From NCBI GenBank assembly GCA_024682655.1, contig JAIKYZ010000038.1, forward strand, positions 1 to 36,201: a DNA stretch of 36,201 nucleotides. Reading direction: 5' to 3'. This document shows, one piece after another, positions 1-5,271 of the stretch. The DNA comes from Treponema sp. Lineage in GTDB: Bacteria > Spirochaetota > Spirochaetia > Treponematales > Treponemataceae. The notes beneath the pieces are model-generated. The model was given only the letters and a program-made list of their open reading frames with translations, made no database searches and had not been told where the DNA came from. Position numbers and translations under genes: made by a program. Every line of letters starts with the position of its first letter. Position 1 is the stretch's first letter.

Positions 1-202
1 TAGGACTCTGTCCTAAGAACCTGTGGGGTAAAGCAGGGGGAGTTTTTGTCCTTAAGGGGGAGGGCCCCCTTAAAATCCCCCCTTTTTGTCAGGGAGGGAA
101 ACCAGCTCGACGCGGTCGCAGTTTTCCCTCCCCGACACCCCTCCCTTCCTTGCCTGCGCTTAGGACTCTGTCCTAAGAACCTGTAGAGGGGAGCAGGGAG
201 AG
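1..202. repeat. G-rich direct repeat pair with hairpins
   Basis: A block of about 42 bp at 1-42 recurs with a few changes at 161-202. Each copy carries GGAC-TCT-GTCC; in the second, with its left flank, this becomes the perfect hairpin CTTAGGAC-TCT-GTCCTAAG (159-177). Between the copies lie a perfect 9-bp hairpin (52-60 with 65-73, loop AGGG) and a second stem of 92-102 with 121-132 around the loop sequence CAGCTCGACGCGGT. A relative of that loop returns at 414-435 inside GAAACC...GGTTTC. Base composition is unlike the surrounding AT-rich genes. No coding content is credible. It looks like a dispersed intergenic repeat, but only one locus is visible. Confidence 0.6.
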
Positions 203-230
203 GGCGGTTAGGGTTGTATTTTTGTAATTT

Positions 231-376
231 GGGAAATGGCATCGTTTTTAGTCGGGCTTGTGGGCTTCGCCATTTCCGGTTTTTTATTTGTGGGAAGTGG
301 CGTAGACTACGTCTCTTCCGGTTTGTATTTTAGGAAGTGGGTAGCTTTTGCTATTGCTTGTAGCTACGTGCTTCCA
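231..376. repeat. Three tandem hairpins with a shared GGAA(A/G)TGG arm
   Basis: Three successive inverted repeats share a similar outer stem: 232-240 with 269-277 (GGAAATGGC/GCCATTTCC); 293-319 (GGAAG/CTTCC outside CGTAG-A-CTACG); and 333-375 (GGAAG/CTTCC outside GTAGCT/AGCTAC). Each is followed on the plus strand by a T-rich spacer (CCGGTTTTTTATTT, CCGGTTTGTATTTT, then an A-rich stretch). They lie just past the 3' end of minus-strand trpE. They could terminate a plus-strand gene left of the window, or be a decayed repeat array. An open frame across them exists only because they lack stops. Confidence 0.55.
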
Positions 377-450
377 AAAAAATTTATTTTCTTCTCCTAT
401 TTTGTTAGTTGGGGAAACCAGCTGGACGCGGTTTCTTTCTTTTTCTCCTC

Positions 451-1899
451 CTATTTTGTCAGGGTGTCGATTAGGGCGCCTAGTTTTTCGCAGGTTTCGG
501 TGTATTCTCTTTCGGGGTCGGAGTCGTAGACTATGCCGCCGCCGGCTTGGAGGGTCCAGACTTTGTTTTGTTTTAGGGCTGAACGGATTGTAATGCAGAA
601 GTCTAAATCGCCGTTGGATTGTACGTAACCTACGGCTCCGGCGTAGAAGCGGCGTTTACTTCCTTCCAGGCCGCTTAATATTTGCATGGCGCTGATTTTT
701 GGGGCGCCGGAAACGGTTCCTGCTGGGAAAGATGCTCTTAATACTTGGATTGGTTTTACGCCTTCTTTTACTATTCCTTCTGTGTTTGAAACTATGTGTA
801 TTACGTGGCTGTAAAATTCACAGTCCATAAATTGTGGTACTGTTACGCTGCCTTCTTTGCAGACTCGGCCTAAATCGTTGCGGGCTAAATCTACAAGCAT
901 AAGGTGTTCGGCTCTTTCTTTTGGATTTGAAAGGAGGGTATTTTTTAATTCCTGATCTTCTTCGTCATTTTTACCCCTGTGGATTGTTCCTGCTATTGGG
1001 TGGATAGAGGCCTTTCCTTTTCTTACTCTTACAAGGCTTTCTGGAGAGGAGCCGGTTAATTGGAAATCGCCAAAATCTATGTAGAAAAGATATGGAGAAG
1101 GATTTACTCTTCTTAATTTTCCGTAAACGGCCAGGGCTGAGGCGTCGCATTCAATTTGAACTCTGCGGCTTGGAACGGCCTGAATTATATCTCCGGCTAT
1201 TATATGTTTTTTCAAAGTTTCTACTTTTTCGATATATTCTTTTTTAGACTGATCTAAATCTGTAATCATCTTGTATTCAAAATGACTTGGACCTTCTTCT
1301 ACATAAGAAAAATCCATATCGTTCATACGTTTGATTAAATTATCTACGGCTGCCTGTAAATCTATCTGGTGTTCATTGTAGTTTAAGCCAAAGATGTGCA
1401 TGCTTTCTGTAAAATGATCAAAAATTACATAAATATGGCCGGCAATAAAAAGACTTTCTGGAATCTTTAAATCATCTTTTTGTTCGTAAAATTTAATATT
1501 GTCACAGCGGGCGGCAAATTCGTAGCTTAAATAACCAAGGCCACTTGCAGGTAATGGAATTTCATCATTATTGTTCTGAAGTGGTGTTTGATTTTCTTCT
1601 GCAACATAAAGAAGAGCATCAAGAATATCTGCCTCTTTTTTACGGCCCAAAGCATCCCGGCTGTCTACATTTTCTGTGTTAAATGGAATTCTTTTGCCGT
1701 CTACTATAAAGGCAACTCCGTCTCCATCCTGTATGATTTTGAAAGCTTCTTCTGCCATAAGAAGTGAATATCTTTCCCGACCTTTTGCAAAACTTGCTGA
1801 TTCCAAAATTACCTTGGCTCCTATTTTTCGGGCCAGTGAATATGGGGTGTAGCGTTCGCTGGAAAGGCTTGTGTAAATTGCATCATTTCGTTTTTCCAT
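451..1899 (-). CDS. trpE: Anthranilate synthase component I
   Basis: Makes anthranilate from chorismate, with the glutaminase TrpG supplying ammonia; first committed step of tryptophan synthesis, cytoplasmic. The 482 residues match the family length. The N-terminal domain carries ILES at 31-34, part of the tryptophan feedback site in TrpE. The chorismate-binding domain shows GDIIQAVPSRR (236-246), LTGSSPES (281-288), PIAGT (301-305), LMLVDLARNDLGR (333-345), FPAGTVSGAPK (391-401) and the GGGIVYDSDPE end. Alanine in PIAGT, where PabB has the nucleophilic lysine of PIKGT, favours TrpE over aminodeoxychorismate synthase. The ATG has AGAAGGA 7 bases upstream. It stands alone: no trpG or other trp gene is adjacent. 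Its promoter carries three copies of one operator (separate entries), so it is probably repressed, plausibly by tryptophan. Confidence 0.93.
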   Translation of the reverse strand: MEKRNDAIYTSLSSERYTPYSLARKIGAKVILESASFAKGRERYSLLMAEEAFKIIQDGDGVAFIVDGKRIPFNTENVDSRDALGRKKEADILDALLYVAEENQTPLQNNNDEIPLPASGLGYLSYEFAARCDNIKFYEQKDDLKIPESLFIAGHIYVIFDHFTESMHIFGLNYNEHQIDLQAAVDNLIKRMNDMDFSYVEEGPSHFEYKMITDLDQSKKEYIEKVETLKKHIIAGDIIQAVPSRRVQIECDASALAVYGKLRRVNPSPYLFYIDFGDFQLTGSSPESLVRVRKGKASIHPIAGTIHRGKNDEEDQELKNTLLSNPKERAEHLMLVDLARNDLGRVCKEGSVTVPQFMDCEFYSHVIHIVSNTEGIVKEGVKPIQVLRASFPAGTVSGAPKISAMQILSGLEGSKRRFYAGAVGYVQSNGDLDFCITIRSALKQNKVWTLQAGGGIVYDSDPEREYTETCEKLGALIDTLTK

Positions 1900-1921
1900 A
1901 ATTCAATCCTTCTGAGTAAAT

Positions 1922-1957
1922 GTTTCTATGAATAGTAACGTTTCTCTAAGTAGTAAC
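1922..1957 (-). promoter_or_regulatory. Two abutting operators in the trpE leader
   Basis: Two adjoining 18-bp sites (1922-1939 and 1940-1957) both read GTTACT-N6-AGAAAC on the minus strand. Each is an imperfect palindrome (half-site GTTWCT). They cover the expected transcription start (about 1952) and the untranslated leader of trpE. With the inverted third copy at 1977-1994, twelve of twelve fixed bases agree in three sites. The regulator is not in the window. A Trp-responsive repressor is the obvious guess, but the site is not the enterobacterial TrpR consensus. Confidence 0.7.
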
Positions 1958-1958
1958 A

Positions 1959-1987
1959 AATATAATACAGGTGCTTGTTACTGTCAA
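1959..1987 (-). promoter_or_regulatory. trpE sigma-70-type promoter
   Basis: On the minus strand the perfect -35 TTGACA (1987-1982) is followed by a 17-bp spacer and -10 TATATT (1964-1959). The start codon is about 60 bases downstream of the -10 box. This is one of the strongest promoter matches in the window and lies between operator copies. Confidence 0.75.
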
Positions 1988-1994
1988 TAGAAAC
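1977..1994 (+). promoter_or_regulatory. Third trpE operator copy, inverted, over the -35 box
   Basis: Reads GTTACT-GTCAAT-AGAAAC on the plus strand, the same 18-mer as the two downstream sites but inverted. It contains the trpE -35 hexamer (minus-strand TTGACA). Its centre is 37 bp from the centre of the nearer downstream site. Confidence 0.68.
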
Positions 1995-2029
1995 ATTTAA
2001 TTTTTTTTATTTTTTTTAGTAAAGTCAAA

Positions 2030-2058
2030 TTGAAAAATAAAATGCGACTTATTAGTAT
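2030..2058 (+). promoter_or_regulatory. Possible alpha-galactosidase promoter
   Basis: TTGAAA (2030-2035), a 17-bp spacer and TAGTAT (2053-2058), 56 bases before the ATG. The -10 box matches only four of six consensus positions. A T-rich tract separates it from the divergent trpE promoter. Confidence 0.4.
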
Positions 2059-2114
2059 TAAAGAATAGGATTTAGAGCAGATAAATTCTGATTTGAATCG
2101 AGGAGTAATTGTAA

Positions 2115-3269
2115 ATGAAAACTATAAAGGCAACCCCTCCAATGGGTTGGAATTCCTGGAATACATTTGGATTTAATATCAATGAAGATTTAATCAAAAG
2201 TACAGCTGATTTTTTTGTGGAAAGTGGCTTAAAAGATGCAGGTTATGAATACATTGTAATTGATGATTGCTGGAGTGAAAAAGAAAGAGATGAAAATGGA
2301 CGTTTAGTTCCAAGTCATGAAAAATTTCCAAGTGGAATAAAGGCTCTTTCGGATTACGTTCATTCAAAAGGTTTAAAATTTGGTATGTATTCTTGTGCAG
2401 GAACTCACACTTGTGCGGGCTTTCCTGGAAGTTTTGAACATGAATTTACCGATGCTCAGACTTTTGCAGAATGGGGCGTTGATTATTTGAAATATGATTT
2501 TTGTTACAAGCCTGAAAGTGCAAACGGACCAATTTTGTATAAAAGAATGGGAATGGCTTTAAGAAACTGTGGTCGTGAAATTATGTTTTCTGCCTGTAAC
2601 TGGGGAAATGATGACGTTGTAAAATGGATTCGAGAAAGTGGAGCAAATCTTTTCCGTTCTACCGGAGATATTCAGGATAACTGGAATTCAATTTTAGGAA
2701 TTGTAAAGAGTCAGTTAGGAAGAGAATGTTACGGGGCTCCATACTGCCATAACGATATGGATATGCTTGTAGTAGGAATGCACGGAAATTCTGATAACAA
2801 GGAAGTTTTGGGAAATGTAGTTGGCGGTTGTAATGATACAGAATATCAGACTCATTTTGCACTTTGGGCAATTATGAATTCTCCACTTATGATTGGCTGT
2901 GATGTAAGAAAAATGTCTGCCAAGGCAAAAGAAATCTTAACAAATAAAGATGTGATTGCAATTAATCAAGATCCAGAATGTCGTGGCCCTTATATAGTTC
3001 GTCAGTTTAACAGTCCAGAACAGGTATTTGCTCTGGTTAGACCTTTAAGCGACGGAGATTACGCAATAGGAATGTTTAACTTTTTGGATAAAAACTGGGA
3101 AATGTCTTTACAGTTCTATGATATGGGATTAACTTATGCTTCTGGTTACTCTTTTGAAATCTACGATTGTTATGAACATAAAAATCTTGGAAAGTTTGAC
3201 GAAAGGCTTTCGGTTAGACTTGATAGTCATGGAAGTAAGATTTTTAGAGCAAAATTGGTAAAACGCTAA
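2115..3269 (+). CDS. Alpha-galactosidase, GH27 family
   Basis: Hydrolyses terminal alpha-1,6-linked galactose, for example from melibiose, raffinose or galactomannan side chains. The N-terminus PPMGWNSWNTFG (8-19) is the GH27 signature. VIDDCW follows at 48-53. The catalytic pair is visible: nucleophile D128 in YLKYDFC and acid/base D185 in RSTGDIQDNW. Length (384) fits a catalytic barrel plus a short C-terminal beta domain, with no added carbohydrate-binding module. No signal peptide is seen, so it should act in the cytoplasm on imported oligosaccharides. The ATG has GAGGAG 9 bases upstream. The next small gene begins 5 bases after the stop, so the two are probably co-transcribed. No sugar transporter or regulator is adjacent. 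Confidence 0.93.
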   Translation: MKTIKATPPMGWNSWNTFGFNINEDLIKSTADFFVESGLKDAGYEYIVIDDCWSEKERDENGRLVPSHEKFPSGIKALSDYVHSKGLKFGMYSCAGTHTCAGFPGSFEHEFTDAQTFAEWGVDYLKYDFCYKPESANGPILYKRMGMALRNCGREIMFSACNWGNDDVVKWIRESGANLFRSTGDIQDNWNSILGIVKSQLGRECYGAPYCHNDMDMLVVGMHGNSDNKEVLGNVVGGCNDTEYQTHFALWAIMNSPLMIGCDVRKMSAKAKEILTNKDVIAINQDPECRGPYIVRQFNSPEQVFALVRPLSDGDYAIGMFNFLDKNWEMSLQFYDMGLTYASGYSFEIYDCYEHKNLGKFDERLSVRLDSHGSKIFRAKLVKR

Positions 3270-3274
3270 GAAAA

Positions 3275-3475
3275 ATGAATTACACTACTTGCAAGGAATG
3301 TAATGCAGCTCTTTACGCAGACGACATGGCAATCTACATGAAATTAGTCCGCCGCGACGCCGATGAATTTTTATGCATAGATTGCCTTGCCAAATTTTTT
3401 GGCTGCACCCGGTCCGACATAGAAAAACTCATAAAATATTACCGGGAAAATGGGAATTGTGGCTTGTTCAGATAA
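3275..3475 (+). CDS. Small double-CxxC protein, probable zinc binder
   Basis: A 66-residue protein with CKEC at 6-9 and CIDC at 34-37, enough to form one zinc site. The second pair is followed by LAKFFGCTRSDIEKLIKYY, which looks like a helical hairpin. It starts 5 bases after the alpha-galactosidase stop, without a strong ribosome-binding site, so it is probably translated after that gene. I recall similar small proteins in gut bacteria but know of no function. The GC-rich repeat downstream begins almost at its stop codon. An RNA, protein or redox partner cannot be chosen from the sequence. Confidence 0.7.
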   Translation: MNYTTCKECNAALYADDMAIYMKLVRRDADEFLCIDCLAKFFGCTRSDIEKLIKYYRENGNCGLFR

Positions 3476-3477
3476 CC

Positions 3478-3581
3478 TCAGCCGGGCGTTACGGGCTGGC
3501 GCTTGAAGCCCGTTGGAAGGGCTAGCGGACAAGACCGGAGCTTTGCGAGGACTTGGGAGCGAGGGGAAGGCTTTCCCCTCC
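3478..3581. repeat. GC-rich intergenic repeat-like block with two hairpins
   Basis: About 100 bp of much higher GC than its surroundings, between two convergent genes. It contains ACGGGCT-N9-AGCCCGT (3491-3513) and a perfect 8-bp hairpin GAGGGGAA-ggct-TTCCCCTC (3561-3580) that touches the stop codon of the minus-strand gene. No T-tract follows on either strand, so it is at best a weak terminator. The composition jump suggests an inserted dispersed repeat. Confidence 0.5.
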
Positions 3582-4484
3582 TTAAAACAAATCTAAACTT
3601 GAATCTAAATAGAGGGCTTCGCGGACTTGTAAATGGTACTGAGCTTTTGTCATGTAAAAGAGGATAAATTCTAAAAGGAGGGCGCTGCCTAGGCTTCGGC
3701 CTTCAATCTTAAAATTTGTAAAGCCCAGAGGAAGGTAAATATTTTGGATGTCGGAAAGGCTTATAAAAGAGGGATTTTTCATCGCCCTTGAAAAGCTGTA
3801 ATTTCCTTCTTTTTGGCCGGCCTTGCAGAGGTGGTCTTCTATTTCCTGGCCCAGGTTTTTACGGCTTACATTTTCATAGCAGATTTTTCGGTCGGGACAG
3901 TGGGGAGAGCAGCATTCATTGCACAAAAATTCAACTTTTTCTTTCTGGCTTGGATTTAATTTTTTTAGATTTTCAAAATCCCTGTTCAAACTTATATCCG
4001 GCACTACATAGCTAAAATCTTTTCTGTCTAATTCTGATTTAAGTTTCTCAAAATCTCTTATTACCTTTGTTGTGGTCGAAACGTAATAGAAATTTGGGTA
4101 ATTTTCCTCAAGGTATTTTAATAGCAGGTCGGAATAAATTATTACTCCAGAGTTTTTACTCCCATTAAATAAGCGGCAGAGTTGGTTACATTTTTTATCT
4201 TCAAGGTCTTTTTTACTAAGCAGGGAATTGCTGAAGGTCAGGCGGGCAGAGATTTTATATTTTTCCATTAGTTCAAAAACTTCTATTTTATCCGCATCGC
4301 CAAAACCAACTCTTCCTCCGCCCCAAAGGCAATCTGCCGGGGCCCCGTAAATTGATTGTATTTTGCAGTTTTCGTAAAAGTATTCTTTATGCTCCTGGTA
4401 AAGGGGCAGAAACTTTTTATAAAAATCGTAAAATTCAAAGAGGCCGGGCAGGTGGTAATGAATTGTATTTTTAGTCTTTTCCAT
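3582..4484 (-). CDS. Peptidase U32-like protein with Cys cluster
   Basis: A 300-residue protein I can place only loosely. VPDISLNRDFENLKKL (161-176) and FKIEGRSLGSA (258-268) recall the U32 family (UbiU/UbiV, RlhA, YhbU type), in which a KIEGR motif ends the TIM-barrel core. A cysteine cluster at C188, C191, C192, C196 and C202 could bind an iron-sulphur cluster as in UbiU/V, but the spacing is not the classical one. N-terminal residues are rich in aromatics; there is no signal peptide or membrane segment. The ATG is preceded by AGAAAG. It is transcribed divergently from the metal locus and alone. Alternative: an unrelated barrel with a zinc site. Confidence 0.55.
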   Translation of the reverse strand: MEKTKNTIHYHLPGLFEFYDFYKKFLPLYQEHKEYFYENCKIQSIYGAPADCLWGGGRVGFGDADKIEVFELMEKYKISARLTFSNSLLSKKDLEDKKCNQLCRLFNGSKNSGVIIYSDLLLKYLEENYPNFYYVSTTTKVIRDFEKLKSELDRKDFSYVVPDISLNRDFENLKKLNPSQKEKVEFLCNECCSPHCPDRKICYENVSRKNLGQEIEDHLCKAGQKEGNYSFSRAMKNPSFISLSDIQNIYLPLGFTNFKIEGRSLGSALLLEFILFYMTKAQYHLQVREALYLDSSLDLF

Positions 4485-4540
4485 ACTTTCTTTCTGTATA
4501 TTAGCACATTTGATTATTTTTTTTGAGAATTCAATATTTT

Positions 4541-4556
4541 GTTAGTCTTACCTAAT
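4541..4556. promoter_or_regulatory. Metal-repressor-like operator 1 (TTAG-N6-CTAA)
   Basis: GTTAG-N6-CTAAT, a dyad abutting the -35 region of the promoter for the HMA/feo locus. The half-site resembles DtxR/MntR-family operators (TTAGGT...). The same TTAG-N6-CTAA arrangement recurs at 5015-5030 in front of feoA. Confidence 0.5.
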
Positions 4557-4598
4557 GGTTATAAATCTTCCAATTAGCTATAATTAGTTCATCTAATT
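4556..4598 (+). promoter_or_regulatory. Promoter of the HMA/feo locus with dyad at the start site
   Basis: A perfect -10 TATAAT (4579-4584) has a poor -35 (TGGTTA, 4556-4561) at 17 bp. A second dyad AATTAG-ttcat-CTAATT (4582-4598) covers the likely start site, with 5 rather than 6 bases between half-sites. A weak -35 flanked by operators fits a repressible promoter. A GAGG ribosome-binding site (4609-4612) precedes the ATG. Confidence 0.5.
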
Positions 4599-4617
4599 TT
4601 TAATTTTCGAGGTTTAT

Positions 4618-4998
4618 ATGTCTTCTACTTTAATCATTTCTTTGATTTTACTTATTATTATTGCAATTGCGGTAAAAAGCGTAATTCACCGTATTCGCCA
4701 TGGTTCTGCCTGTTGTGGTCAGAGGGATGCAGCTCCAAAAAAAGTTAAGGTTTCTGATAAAAATAAGGCTAATTATCCTTTTGAATATCGTATGACTATT
4801 GATGGTATGCACTGTTCTAATTGCGTTCGCTTTGTAGAAAATGCTATTAATTCTGTTGAAGGTCTTTGGGCTATTGTTGATCTTGGTAAAAAGGAAGCCC
4901 ACATTCTTGCTAAAAATAAGATGGAGCAGAAATATCTGGAAAAAATTATTTTAGATGCCGGTTATACTCCTCTTTCTTTTGAAATTGTAAAAGAATAA
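4618..4998 (+). CDS. Membrane-anchored HMA metal-binding protein
   Basis: A 126-residue protein with one N-terminal membrane segment (about 4-22), a CC pair (32-33) and a linker. It ends in a heavy-metal-associated domain with the ligand motif GMHCSNC (63-69). The fold runs on through NAINSVEGLWAIVDLGKKEAHI to the C-terminal DAGY. HMA domains pass soft or transition metals to transporters. The short TM plus CC segment resembles the small Cys-rich FeoB-associated proteins of Gram-positive bacteria, here extended by an HMA domain. It is first in the feo cluster; feoA starts 53 bases later behind its own promoter. Membrane attachment next to FeoB suggests a metal donor or acceptor role, but the metal is not shown by the sequence. 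Confidence 0.85.
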   Translation: MSSTLIISLILLIIIAIAVKSVIHRIRHGSACCGQRDAAPKKVKVSDKNKANYPFEYRMTIDGMHCSNCVRFVENAINSVEGLWAIVDLGKKEAHILAKNKMEQKYLEKIILDAGYTPLSFEIVKE

Positions 4999-5013
4999 TT
5001 TTTTTATTATAAT
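4985..5013 (+). promoter_or_regulatory. feoA promoter
   Basis: TTGTAA (4985-4990), a 17-bp spacer and a perfect TATAAT (5008-5013). It begins in the last codons of the HMA gene and places the start site in the operator at 5015-5030. It gives feoABC a second promoter besides the one at 4556-4584. Confidence 0.6.
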
Positions 5014-5014
5014 T

Positions 5015-5030
5015 GTTAGGAATGACTAAC
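5015..5030. promoter_or_regulatory. Metal-repressor-like operator 2 (GTTAG-N6-CTAAC)
   Basis: GTTAGGAATGACTAAC is a perfect 5+5 dyad with a 6-bp centre, immediately downstream of the feoA -10 box. It matches the TTAG-N6-CTAA layout of the site at 4541-4556. Two such sites on two promoters of one locus argue for shared control, probably by a DtxR/MntR/TroR-type regulator or Fur; none is encoded here. Confidence 0.58.
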
Positions 5031-5051
5031 TGTTGTAAGTTGGAGGATTTA

Positions 5052-5270
5052 ATGAAAAAACTTATTGATTTAAAAAAAGATCAAAGCGGTAAAGTTGTTT
5101 CCATTGAAGGTGACAGCCGTTTTGTCAGCAGAATCACTTCTATTGGTCTTACCCCTGGTTGTGATGTAACTATTGTAAAAAATGAAAAAAGACGTCCTTT
5201 ACTTGTATTTGCAAGAGATACAATGATTGCTCTTAACAGTAAAGAATGTGAAAGGATTATGGTGGAATAA
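5052..5270 (+). CDS. feoA: FeoA, SH3-like ferrous-transport accessory protein
   Basis: A 72-residue cytoplasmic SH3-like beta-barrel that works with FeoB. Visible family features are the early DLKKDQSGKVVSIEG strand pair, ITSIGLTPGCDVTIVKNEK (the usual GLTPG turn) and the end ALNSKECERIMVE. I start at the ATG at 5052 because GGAGG sits 5 bases upstream. An in-frame TTG at 5013 would add 13 residues but would lie across the operator and the expected transcription start. FeoB begins one base after the stop, so translation is probably coupled. Confidence 0.9.
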   Translation: MKKLIDLKKDQSGKVVSIEGDSRFVSRITSIGLTPGCDVTIVKNEKRRPLLVFARDTMIALNSKECERIMVE

Positions 5271-5271
5271 A

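Noticed and set aside
236..529. Open frame of 97 codons on the plus strand encoding a hydrophobic peptide
   Set aside because: It runs through the hairpin array and into the antisense of trpE, has no ribosome-binding site, and its composition follows the repeats.
451..1899. Reading the gene as pabB
   Set aside because: PIAGT (not PIKGT) and the N-terminal ILES motif are TrpE features.
5013..5051. Longer FeoA from a TTG at 5013
   Set aside because: That start lies at the -10 box and operator; the ATG at 5052 has GGAGG at good distance.
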